Of a stretch of DNA of 42,800 nucleotides, positions 34,151-42,800 are shown in pieces. A program made the translations under genes and the position numbers. The first letter of the stretch is position 1, and each line of letters starts with the position of its first letter. Origin of the DNA: Burkholderiales bacterium (GTDB lineage Bacteria; Pseudomonadota; Gammaproteobacteria; Burkholderiales; Burkholderiaceae_E); contig JAFKGG010000380.1 of assembly GCA_017307915.1 (NCBI GenBank), positions 1 through 42,800 on the forward strand. Direction: 5' to 3'. The notes beneath the pieces were generated by a model that saw only the letters and a list, made by a program, of their open reading frames with translations, was not told the DNA's origin and did not search any database.

Positions 34151-35137
34151 GTGGCTATTTCTTCAGTTCGAGCGCGCCATAAGTTGAGCGGCGCAATGGC
34201 GGCACTGGTCGTTTCGATTGCGGCGGGCCTGGCACCGGCCAGCGCCAGCGCGGAGCTGATCTTCACCGGCGAAGCCGGAGCGGACTATCAGCAGGCGCCG
34301 TTTTATCGCGGCTTCGCGTATTCCGGATTCAACAATGACGATGGCCCGGGCTTCGTAATCGATAACGGTGTGATCCACGACAGCAATATCGCGCCGCGCC
34401 CGAGCCTGTCGGTCAACGCCACTGCCACGAAGAACGGCGCGACGATGCAGTCGAACGCCTATTCGCTGTACAACGGTTTCTACTCGGGCCGCGCCTATGC
34501 CAGCCTGACGGTAACCAACGCCAATGCCAACGACGGCTACTACGCGGTGGCCGGGCAGGGCAACTGGACCACGGCCACTTTTTATACGGCCGCTGCGGCT
34601 GCCGAACGGGCCGTGTTCAGATTCAATGTGACCGGCAGTGAATCGATCCCCTTGGGCGAAGGCGGGAGCCGCTTGGACATGCTGGTGGCGCCGCATGCGC
34701 TGGGCTACGACTGGAACGACATGTTCCTGACGTCGGGCATCGGTGCGCAGACGTACCTCGGGCCGGGCATGTACGAATACCAGGCGAACATCATCGTCGG
34801 CCAGGAGATGGACTTCATGTTCTGGGCCGCCGCCTATGCTCAGGTCAATCCCGGCCAGGCTGCGCAGGGCCAGAATTTCACGATCACGGCCGACTACGGC
34901 CACACCTATGATCTGGTGGGCATCGACTTGTATGACGCGAACGGCCAGTTGATCACCGAGTGGGAACTGATCGATGCGCTGACCAATCTGGTCGTGTTCA
35001 ATCAGAACGGCCGCACCGATGCGGAGCTGTTTCCGATCGGCGAGCCGCCGGTTTCCGACGTACCGCTGCCGGCCACGGCCGCGCTGCTCGGCCTGGGGCT
35101 GCTGGGTTTGAACGGCACTTCGCGCCGGCGGAGCTAG
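34151..35137 (+). CDS. Exosortase-sorted exported protein (VPLPA/PEP-CTERM type)
   Basis: A 328-residue surface or secreted protein. The signal peptide (GAMAALVVSIAAGLAPASASA) leads to a Thr/Asn/Ala/Tyr-rich body with few charges and no cysteine. The C-terminus is VPLPATAALLGLGLLGL then a basic NGTSRRRS tail: sorting motif, membrane helix and positive stop that exosortases recognise. The start is GTG, 6 bases after AAGGAG; the in-frame ATG at 34079 lies upstream of the sigma-54 promoter and can be excluded if that promoter is used. No exosortase gene is in the window, so it acts at a distance. Proteins of this class are tied to extracellular polysaccharide and floc formation. Confidence 0.88.
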   Translation: MAISSVRARHKLSGAMAALVVSIAAGLAPASASAELIFTGEAGADYQQAPFYRGFAYSGFNNDDGPGFVIDNGVIHDSNIAPRPSLSVNATATKNGATMQSNAYSLYNGFYSGRAYASLTVTNANANDGYYAVAGQGNWTTATFYTAAAAAERAVFRFNVTGSESIPLGEGGSRLDMLVAPHALGYDWNDMFLTSGIGAQTYLGPGMYEYQANIIVGQEMDFMFWAAAYAQVNPGQAAQGQNFTITADYGHTYDLVGIDLYDANGQLITEWELIDALTNLVVFNQNGRTDAELFPIGEPPVSDVPLPATAALLGLGLLGLNGTSRRRS

Positions 35138-35143
35138 CGAGGC

Positions 35144-35166
35144 TGCGCGGCTGGGAGCCAGCCGCG
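35144..35166 (+). terminator. Terminator hairpin after the exosortase-substrate gene
   Basis: GCGCGGCTGG and CCAGCCGCGC form a perfect 10-bp stem with a GAG loop, directly after the stop codon; only a weak T-rich stretch follows. Confidence 0.6.
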
Positions 35167-35206
35167 CTTGCCGATTTGACGCCGGCGATGCCGGCGGTCC
35201 AAAGAA

Positions 35207-35227
35207 AAAGCCCGCGCGAAGCGGGCT
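35207..35227 (-). terminator. Rho-independent terminator of groESL
   Basis: On the minus strand AAGCCCGC / GCGGGCTT pair around a 5-base loop and are followed by a TTTTTCTTT tract. This is the clearest terminator of the window, about 90 bases past the groL stop. Confidence 0.85.
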
Positions 35228-35284
35228 TGCAGCATGCCCCGCGCCGGCGCGGGGAAAAGCAGAAAACAGGCGCCGGCGAGGGAA

Positions 35285-35308
35285 GGTGGCCCGGCGAGCC
35301 GGGCCACC
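35285..35308 (-). repeat. Hairpin directly after groL
   Basis: A perfect 10-bp stem (GGTGGCCCGG / CCGGGCCACC) with a 4-base loop lies just past the groL stop. A second palindrome (CCCCGCGCCGGCGCGGGG, about 35236-35253) separates it from the T-tract terminator. Probably 3'-end stabilising structures. Confidence 0.6.
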
Positions 35309-35315
35309 CCGGGAC

Positions 35316-36989
<1,674 letters not shown>

Positions 36990-37277
36990 TTACTCGACCA
37001 CGGCCATGATGTCTTCTTCGCGCATCACCAGCAGCTCGTCGCCGTCGACCTTGACGGTCTGGCCGCTGTACTTGCCGAACAGCACTTTGTCGCCGACTTT
37101 GACGCCGAGCGGACGGACCTTGCCGTCATCGCCGACCTTGCCGTTGCCGACGGCAAGGATCTCGCCCTGGTCCGGTTTTTCGGCGGCGTTGTCAGGAATG
37201 ACAATCCCCGACGAGGTTTTGCGCTCGTTGTCCAGACGCTTGATGATCACGCGATCATGCAAAGGACGGAGTTTCAT
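36990..37277 (-). CDS. groS: Co-chaperonin GroES
   Basis: 10-kDa lid of the chaperonin. The 95 residues begin [19 protein letters not shown] and contain the mobile-loop region [34 protein letters not shown] and end [17 protein letters not shown] precedes the ATG. It is the first gene after a CIRCE element. Confidence 0.98.
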   Translation of the reverse strand: MKLRPLHDRVIIKRLDNERKTSSGIVIPDNAAEKPDQGEILAVGNGKVGDDGKVRPLGVKVGDKVLFGKYSGQTVKVDGDELLVMREEDIMAVVE

Positions 37278-37399
37278 CTAACAGCTCCCAAGTGTTTGAA
37301 AAACTTGAAAAAATCAAGAGCCGGCGGGGCGGCTCGAAGGGGTCCCGCGGGTGAGGCTGGGGGATGCGCCGGACGAAACCTCAGGTTTCCGTCATGTCG

Positions 37400-37426
37400 C
37401 TAGCACTCACCGCTGGCGAGTGCTAA
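37400..37426 (-). promoter_or_regulatory. CIRCE operator (HrcA site) of groESL
   Basis: TAGCACTC, nine bases, GAGTGCTA, with one further mismatched outer pair, is the CIRCE inverted repeat. HrcA repression with release on heat shock is known for this site. The leader between it and groS (37278-37399) shows no other signal. Confidence 0.95.
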
Positions 37427-37454
37427 TTGTATGGGTCAAGGCGCGAGTTATCAA
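37426..37454 (-). promoter_or_regulatory. groESL promoter, sigma-70 with overlapping sigma-32-like match
   Basis: TTGATA (37449-37454) and TACAAT (37426-37431) are 17 bases apart, with the -10 box abutting CIRCE. The same stretch reads CTTGAT-N14-CCCATACA, resembling the sigma-32 consensus, so basal and heat-shock polymerase may share the site. Confidence 0.75.
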
Positions 37455-37642
37455 GTGAAGGTCTGTTCGCGGACGAAATGTGATGTGGCGCGAAATGATT
37501 GACGGATTGGCGTGAAATGGATGAAAGATTCTCGCTGCGCCGCAGCATTGTCGGTATCGCAAGGCCGTTGCGACAGATGAAAAGCTCGGAAGCAATCAGT
37601 GGGCGGAGCGGTAGATTCACCACACATCGCTTTCCGTGGGTA

Positions 37643-38218
37643 CTACTCCCATCGCAGCTCGGCGTGGCCTCGGCCGAGATCCTTGCGTATGTCTTTGGCT
37701 GCCTTCGGCAGACTAGCCTTGGACGGGCTCCGAATGAAGGAGCGGAGGGAGGTCAGCACCGGTATCGAGGCGAAAAGCGTCATGTTGACCCACTCCGCTT
37801 CAAGCTCCTGGAGGACGGATTCTTCGGTCTCCAGGTCCGGTCGATGAATGCGAAGGTGCGCTCTGTTCGCTCCAAAATCGACAGCGGCGTACATCAGCAG
37901 GATGACGACACGATAGCGCGCTTCGAGGTCTTTACGTCGGCTGTCCTGAACAGCTTTACGCCGGCGCAATGAGTGCTGAACGAGCGCAGTCAGCGCGGTT
38001 CCTATGCCTAGGTGCAGTTGCTGCGGAGTCGGTGTGCGAGGTACGAAAGCTGGATCGGCGACCAGTGTTTCGTAAACGGTACCTTGCATCATCCGATCCA
38101 GGTCTACAAACCCGATTGGAGCACGCGCTTTTGCGAGGACCAGCAGCAATCGGCGGTGAGCCGGCGCAAGGTGCTCGAACATTGCGCGGAACACTGGGCG
38201 CTGCTCTTTCCGACCCAT
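37643..38218 (-). CDS. Orphan hypothetical protein (uncertain)
   Basis: A possible gene of 191 residues reading MGRKEQRPVFRAMFEHL at the start. It has no signal peptide, no membrane helix and no motif I recognise; the middle is helical in look (LVQHSLRRRKAVQDSRRKDLEARYRVVILL) and the end basic. The start is arbitrary: no ribosome site is visible and the frame stays open to 38524. An overlapping plus-strand frame (37499-37972) is less protein-like. The surrounding DNA is visibly less GC-rich than the neighbours. It may be a gene of foreign origin or a remnant. Confidence 0.4.
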   Translation of the reverse strand: MGRKEQRPVFRAMFEHLAPAHRRLLLVLAKARAPIGFVDLDRMMQGTVYETLVADPAFVPRTPTPQQLHLGIGTALTALVQHSLRRRKAVQDSRRKDLEARYRVVILLMYAAVDFGANRAHLRIHRPDLETEESVLQELEAEWVNMTLFASIPVLTSLRSFIRSPSKASLPKAAKDIRKDLGRGHAELRWE

Positions 38219-38375
38219 TTCGCTGCCCGCACGTGGCGGCGATGGGGGCAGTTCCGCCCGCGCTTCATCGCCTGCCGCTGCGGCGACTGAGCCCGGCCTC
38301 GCGCGGCCGTTTCGGCACGGTGGTCTGATCCGCAGCATGCCCACCGAGCTCCTCGCGTTCGAACGTTGAATGATT

Positions 38376-38394
38376 TTCGGCCGCGACGGCCGAA
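38376..38394. repeat. Hairpin in the 38.2-38.66 kb gap
   Basis: TTCGGCCG and CGGCCGAA form a perfect 8-bp stem with a CGA loop. It lies in a 446-base stretch (38219-38664) where I recognise no gene. That stretch also holds a candidate promoter further right. Confidence 0.5.
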
Positions 38395-38525
38395 GTTTCG
38401 CGCTCCCTTGCGCTCTGATCGCCGGGAATTTTTTTGGGGGATCCAATTTATCGAAAATCCTGATCAGAGCTTGAAGCTTTCTGGGTAATTTGCTCGATTT
38501 ACGTCGCAATCCGGCTCGCTCCATG

Positions 38526-38554
38526 TTGACTGGTCACGGTAGTATCGGTAAAAA
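38526..38554 (+). promoter_or_regulatory. Candidate promoter of the reductase/acyl-CoA dehydrogenase operon
   Basis: TTGACT and TAAAAA are 17 bases apart, about 110 bases before the GTG start of the reductase gene, within A/T-richer DNA. A plausible but unproved sigma-70 promoter. Confidence 0.4.
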
Positions 38555-38664
38555 TATGGGACCAAATAACCGAACCGTAGCCTGCCAGGACTGCCGCGGG
38601 CGTCGGCGGCCGATAGCTCCTCCGAGCTGCCGAACCTCGCGGGCCATTTCACTGGAGATGTGTA

Positions 38665-39666
38665 GTGAAGCGAATCGAGCTTGCCGAATGCGGTGCGCCC
38701 GAAGAAGTGGCCAGGTGCGTCGAGAGGCCGGATGTGGGCGTTCCCGCCGCGGACGAGGTCAAGTTCGAGGTGCTCGCGTTTCCGATCAATCCCTCGGATC
38801 TCATGTTCTGCACCGGCGACCATGGTGTGAAACCGGCGCTCCCCGCGTGCCCGGGAACGGAATGCGTCGGGCGGGTGATTGCCGTAGGGCGGCAGATTGC
38901 GCATGTGGCTCCCGGAGATCTGGTGATCAACCTTCAGCGGGAAAACTGGGCGCAGCAGCGCCGAGTCAAGGGCGACGATGTGATTCGGCTGCCGCACGGA
39001 ATCGACCTGCGACAGGCGGCGATGCTCAAGGTTAATCCGGCGACGGCCTTGCTGATGCTCGACTTGGTCGACCTACGGCCGGGCGACTGGGTCATGCAGA
39101 ATGCTGCAAACTCGGCCGTGGGCAGGTTGCTGATCAGCCTCGCCCGAGCTCGGGGTCTGCGAACGATCAACATCGTGCGACGCGAGGCCGTCGTGGACGA
39201 ATTGAAGCGCCTGGGCGCGGACGTCTGCCTCGTCGACGGGCCGAGTCTGGCCCGGCGAGTCGGAGAAGCGGCCGGCGGTGCGCCGGTTCGTCTCGCCATC
39301 GACGCAATAGGCGGACGTGAAGCCCGGCGCTTGGGCTTCGCCGTTTCCGAGGACGGGACGGTTTGCAATTACGGCACCTTGAGCGGCCCCGACGTCGTCG
39401 CGGCCTCTTCCGATCTGATCGTCAGAGGCGTCCGCTACGTCGGTTTCTGGCTGGCAAGGTCTCTCCGAACGAGATCCCTGGACGAGATCCGTTCGATGTA
39501 TGCGCAACTTGCCGGGCTTGTCCTCGCAGGAGAACTGCACGCGCCGGTTGAGGCGGTCTATCCGATCGAGGAGATCGGCTCGGCGATCAGGCACGCGCAA
39601 CGGGGAGGCCGGAACGGGAAGATCCTGGTCGCGAACGGCGGGATAACCGATCGAGGACTGCAATGA
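38665..39666 (+). CDS. MECR-like medium-chain dehydrogenase/reductase (enoyl-thioester reductase type)
   Basis: A 333-residue NADPH-dependent MDR enzyme. The GroES-like N-terminal domain has FPINPSDLMFCTGDHG and CPGTECVGRVIAVG; the Rossmann domain has VMQNAANSAVGRLLISLARARG, characteristic of the 2-enoyl thioester reductase (MECR/ETR1) branch rather than zinc alcohol dehydrogenases, and no zinc-ligand pattern is seen. The GTG start lies 7 bases after GGAG. It overlaps the next gene by 4 bases. With two acyl-CoA dehydrogenases downstream, a role in saturating or desaturating an acyl-CoA or side chain is likely. Confidence 0.88.
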   Translation: MKRIELAECGAPEEVARCVERPDVGVPAADEVKFEVLAFPINPSDLMFCTGDHGVKPALPACPGTECVGRVIAVGRQIAHVAPGDLVINLQRENWAQQRRVKGDDVIRLPHGIDLRQAAMLKVNPATALLMLDLVDLRPGDWVMQNAANSAVGRLLISLARARGLRTINIVRREAVVDELKRLGADVCLVDGPSLARRVGEAAGGAPVRLAIDAIGGREARRLGFAVSEDGTVCNYGTLSGPDVVAASSDLIVRGVRYVGFWLARSLRTRSLDEIRSMYAQLAGLVLAGELHAPVEAVYPIEEIGSAIRHAQRGGRNGKILVANGGITDRGLQ

Positions 39667-40721
39667 TCTCCTTTCAGCTCACGGAAGAACAAGCGGCCGT
39701 CCAGGAGGCGGTTCGGCGCTTTGCGCAGGAAGTGGTGGCGCCGCATGCCCGGAATCGCGACGAGGCGCAGGCGATTCCCGCTTCGTTGATCGATGCGGTC
39801 TGGCGGATGCAGCTTGTCGGAAGCCGGTCTGCGGTGACGAACGCCCTGGTCTGCGAAGAACTCGCTGCCGCGGATGCGAGCGTGGCGCTGCTCGTCTCGT
39901 CGACCGTCGGCACCTTTTCGGCGATCTGCGATCACGGCACAGCCGAGCAGCGGAAGATCGCGGAGGATGCCTACCTCGGCGCCCAGGCGGCGTTCGGTTC
40001 GCTCGCTCTGCTGGAACCCCGCTTCGGTTTCAGGGCGGATCAGTTGGCGACCCGCGCCAAGCCCCACGACGATGGCTACGTGCTGAACGGCTGCAAGGCG
40101 TTCGTGCCGATGGCCAACGGCAGCGCTTACCTGCTCGTCGTCGCTGCGGTCGATCGAGAGCGCCATGTCTTCGTGGTTCCGGCGGACAGCCCGGGCGTCA
40201 CGATTCTTCCCGCCCGGGGCTCGCTGGGTCTGCGCAGCCTCGGCCTCACCCGGCTCGACCTGTCCGATGTGCGCGTGCCGGCGGGCATGCGGCTGGGCGT
40301 CGATCCGGCTGCCGTCTACCAGAATCTGCTCGACCGGGCGCGTACGGCCCTGGCCGCCATGCTGATCGGTGTGGCGCGCGCCGCTTTCGAGTACGCGATT
40401 CCGTATCTGAAGGAGCGAGTGGCGCACGGAACGGCACTCGCCCGCAAGCAGGCGATTGCCTTCCGGCTGGCCGACATGCACGTCAACCTTCGCGCGATGC
40501 GGCTGCTGGTCTGGCGGGCTGCGTGGGCGCTCGAGAATGGCCTCTCGGCTACGCGGCAGGCGCAGCTCGCCTTCATCTATGCGAAGGAGCAGGCCTTCGG
40601 TGCCGTCGACGAGGTCCTCCAGGCATTCGGCGGGCATGGCTATATCCGCACATTGCCGGTGGAGAAGTGGTACCGGAACGCCCGTTCACTCGCCGCGCTC
40701 GAAGGCGTGGCGGGGCTTTGA
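39663..40721 (+). CDS. Acyl-CoA dehydrogenase, short C-terminus (first of tandem pair)
   Basis: FAD flavoprotein of the acyl-CoA dehydrogenase family, 352 residues. The N-terminal helical domain begins SFQLTEEQAAVQEAVRRFA; the middle beta domain has GYVLNGCKAFVPMANGSAYL; the C-terminal domain contains QAFGGHGYIRTLPVEKWYRNAR. Alignment to the next gene (RNARSLAALEGVAGL against RDARIFDIFEGPGDI) places a glutamate at the usual catalytic site, but the chain stops six residues later and lacks the final helix. It may pair with the second protein as a heterotetramer. Confidence 0.88.
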   Translation: MISFQLTEEQAAVQEAVRRFAQEVVAPHARNRDEAQAIPASLIDAVWRMQLVGSRSAVTNALVCEELAAADASVALLVSSTVGTFSAICDHGTAEQRKIAEDAYLGAQAAFGSLALLEPRFGFRADQLATRAKPHDDGYVLNGCKAFVPMANGSAYLLVVAAVDRERHVFVVPADSPGVTILPARGSLGLRSLGLTRLDLSDVRVPAGMRLGVDPAAVYQNLLDRARTALAAMLIGVARAAFEYAIPYLKERVAHGTALARKQAIAFRLADMHVNLRAMRLLVWRAAWALENGLSATRQAQLAFIYAKEQAFGAVDEVLQAFGGHGYIRTLPVEKWYRNARSLAALEGVAGL

Positions 40722-40739
40722 ACTACTGGATGAACGCAA

Positions 40740-41888
40740 ATGCTCGACTTCCGCTTCACCGATGCCGACGAACGGATCCTGAAGGCGATCAGCGAGGAAC
40801 GGCCAATCGCACGCAGCTATGCCAGATACTACGACGAGCACGAGGACGAGATTCCGCCCTTGATCTTTGAAGAGGTCCGAGAAAGGATCTCGCCCTATGA
40901 CCTGGTCGACATGGAGGCGGGCGCGACCAGCGGCACCGCGCTGATGAAGGCGATGGTGGCCCTCGAGGAATCCTGCAGCGACATACGCCTTCGACGGCTC
41001 CTCAATGGCTTGGGAAGTATCGTGATCAACTACGCCGGCACCGAAGAGCAGGTGGCGCGCTGGGGCGGCAAGAACATCGTCTTCGCGTTGACGGAGCCGA
41101 GCGCTGGTTCGGATGCCGCGGCCATCCGGGCGCGGGCAGTCCTCGACGAGCAGTCGGGAGTCTGGACCTTGAACGGCGAGAAAGTCTACGTCAGCGGATT
41201 CGGCGGCGCGGATGGCGTGCTGGTCCTGGCGAAAGTGCGGGACGAGCAGGGGCGGCAGGCGTTCGGCGCCTTCGTCCTCGAAAAGGGAACTCCCGGGCTT
41301 CGCTCGAACGGCCAGACCCGGAAGATGGGAATCCGCCATTGGGACACCGAGGATATCGCGCTGGTCGAGTGCAAGGTTCCCGAGCTGCACAGAATCGACG
41401 TCGATTTCAAGAAGACCCTGTTGGTCTTCAACGGAACTCGCCCGACAGCCGCCGCCTACGGCCTGGGTGTGGCCAAGGCTTTGCTGGATTTTGCGCGCGA
41501 ATGCCTGGGACTCGATCAGGACGAACGGCGATTCCGCAAGCTGGCGGCGGAGCGCACGGCGACCGAGGAATCGCTGTTGCGCATGGAAGCTCTCTATGAC
41601 GCCGCGCTGCTCACCGTCATGCACAGCAAATGGAGCGAGGATCGCGGCGAGGTGCAGGACGCGAAGCTCAACGGGGCCGCAGCCAAGGCCCTCGGCGGCA
41701 TGGCGGCCAGAAGAATCTCGCAGGGATGCATGGAGATCCTGGGAGCGGCGGCGCTGAGCGAGGAGCACCTGGCCGAGAAGTGGTTCCGCGATGCCAGGAT
41801 CTTCGATATCTTCGAGGGGCCGGGCGACATCAATCGTCTCATCATCGCGAGAGTCATCCTCGGATACTCCGCCAAGGAGTTGAACTGA
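40740..41888 (+). CDS. Acyl-CoA dehydrogenase (second of tandem pair)
   Basis: A full-length acyl-CoA dehydrogenase of 382 residues. FALTEPSAGSDAAAIRA is the FAD/substrate-binding signature, WTLNGEKVYVSGFGGADGV the beta-domain string, and FRDARIFDIFEGPGDINRL carries the catalytic glutamate, followed by the closing helix IIARVILGYSAKEL. It starts 18 bases after the first dehydrogenase, with no strong ribosome site, so coupling is likely. Acyl-chain specificity cannot be told. The gap after it to 42009 holds nothing I recognise. Confidence 0.92.
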   Translation: MLDFRFTDADERILKAISEERPIARSYARYYDEHEDEIPPLIFEEVRERISPYDLVDMEAGATSGTALMKAMVALEESCSDIRLRRLLNGLGSIVINYAGTEEQVARWGGKNIVFALTEPSAGSDAAAIRARAVLDEQSGVWTLNGEKVYVSGFGGADGVLVLAKVRDEQGRQAFGAFVLEKGTPGLRSNGQTRKMGIRHWDTEDIALVECKVPELHRIDVDFKKTLLVFNGTRPTAAAYGLGVAKALLDFARECLGLDQDERRFRKLAAERTATEESLLRMEALYDAALLTVMHSKWSEDRGEVQDAKLNGAAAKALGGMAARRISQGCMEILGAAALSEEHLAEKWFRDARIFDIFEGPGDINRLIIARVILGYSAKELN

Positions 41889-42009
41889 AACGTTCCGCCT
41901 GAAGTCGCCGGTTCGGCTGCGGGGCGTCTCCTGCGGTGCCACCGCCTGCTCCGGGGCCCGACCGCCGGGCTGCCTTCCCGTTGCGGTCGTTCCCGCGTGA
42001 GGCAGGCCG

Positions 42010-42800
42010 TCAGTCGAACTTGATGCCGGATGCAGCGATCAACGCTTCCCAATCCGCTCGCGATTTTCTGACGAACGCGCCGAAATCGGCGTGATCCAGA
42101 TAGTCCACCTGGAACTTGTTCTTGGTCAGCACCTCCTTGACGGACGGATCGTCCAAAGCCTTGGCGACGGCGCCGCTCAACTGCTCGAGCGCAGGCCGGG
42201 GCGTCGCCCTGGGGGCGAACAGGGCCAGCCACTGCTGGTCGGCCGGCATGGTCGGTACAACGCTTCGAAGGGTCGGCAAATCCGGGTAGAACGGCGACGG
42301 ATTTCCTGTCGTGATGGCGATGTAGCGAATGTGGCCGGCCTGCGCGGCGCTGTCGAAGACTGCGGACGGTGGTGTCGTCGTGAGGTGGATCTGTCCGCCG
42401 ATCAGCGCCGTGATGATGTCGGCGTTGCCCTTGTACGGCACGAGGGTGGTCTTGGCCCCGATGTTGCGTTCGAACGCGCGCAGCATCACTTGGATGGAAC
42501 CCCCCGATCCGGCGGAACCCCATAGAACGCCTTGAGGCTGGGTCTTTGCCCAGGCGATGAACTCTTGAGGGGTGCGTGCAGGCACGTCCTTGTTGACCAT
42601 CATCAGATAGGGGCTGGTGGTCAGCTTGGCGACGGCTTCGAAGTCATTGATCGGATCGTAGTCAGCACCCTGCAGGGTGCCAGGATTCATCATGAAGCTA
42701 TGGGCGTGCAGGCGCAGTGTGTTGCCATCCGGCGCGGCCCGTTGCACCAGCCGGGTACCGATGAGTGTCGATCCGCCAGGCCTGTTCTCCACCAGCACGC
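42010..42800 (-). CDS. TctC/Bug-type periplasmic binding protein; N-terminus beyond window
   Basis: The C-terminal 263 residues of a tripartite-tricarboxylate-type binding protein. LVENRPGGSTLIGTRLVQRA, YDPINDFEAVAKLTTSPYLM, WGSAGSGGSIQVMLRAFE, TLVPYKGNADIITALIGG and the end WEALIAASGIKFD are family strings. Signal peptide and first domain lie outside the right edge. It converges with the acyl-CoA dehydrogenase operon and may supply its substrate, by inference. Confidence 0.92.
   Translation of the reverse strand, partial: VLVENRPGGSTLIGTRLVQRAAPDGNTLRLHAHSFMMNPGTLQGADYDPINDFEAVAKLTTSPYLMMVNKDVPARTPQEFIAWAKTQPQGVLWGSAGSGGSIQVMLRAFERNIGAKTTLVPYKGNADIITALIGGQIHLTTTPPSAVFDSAAQAGHIRYIAITTGNPSPFYPDLPTLRSVVPTMPADQQWLALFAPRATPRPALEQLSGAVAKALDDPSVKEVLTKNKFQVDYLDHADFGAFVRKSRADWEALIAASGIKFD

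Overview
The window reads as chromosomal DNA of a GC-rich betaproteobacterium, most likely Burkholderiales. Grounds: a miaB-phoH-ybeY-corC-lnt-glyQ-glyS-gmhB-plsC run, a lptD-surA-rsmA run, a fused indolepyruvate ferredoxin oxidoreductase, two orphan Bug/TctC-type binding proteins, CIRCE-controlled groESL and NrdR boxes before nrdA. Assignment is from gene content and protein motifs read by eye; no database search was possible.

Left part (1-10 kb): nrdA is cut by the window edge and runs leftwards from a promoter region with tandem NrdR boxes. ampD and amgK, both for peptidoglycan recycling, also lie on the minus strand. Between them is about 0.9 kb without a recognisable gene, holding two copies, in opposite orientation, of a nested palindromic element of about 240 bp. 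Its core is conserved while its stems differ in sequence but still pair. lptD, surA and rsmA follow on the plus strand (outer-membrane LPS insertion, porin chaperone, 16S rRNA methylation), then a small four-helix membrane protein.

Middle part (10-24 kb): twelve minus-strand genes run from a small exported protein through miaB, phoH, ybeY, corC, lnt, glyQ, glyS, gmhB, plsC, a YgjP-like metallohydrolase and gloA. Many overlap by 4 to about 30 bases. They join tRNA modification and charging, rRNA and RNase maturation, lipoprotein acylation, heptose and phospholipid synthesis. A tRNA with anticodon CAT and pyrF precede them; an EamA permease diverges from pyrF.

Right part (24-42.8 kb): iorAB fusion, an OmpA-type lipoprotein, then an accessory catabolic cluster (IclR regulator, alpha/beta hydrolase, TctC binding protein, carotenoid-cleavage-type dioxygenase, second paralogous hydrolase) whose substrate is unknown. 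Next come an exosortase-substrate (VPLPA/PEP-CTERM) protein with a good sigma-54 promoter, groESL with CIRCE, an uncertain orphan gene in a less GC-rich stretch, and an operon of a MECR-like reductase with two acyl-CoA dehydrogenases, the first of which ends early. A second TctC-type gene is cut by the right edge. The least-explained items are the covarying palindromic elements at 2.8-3.5 kb and the dioxygenase cluster at 28.8-33.9 kb.
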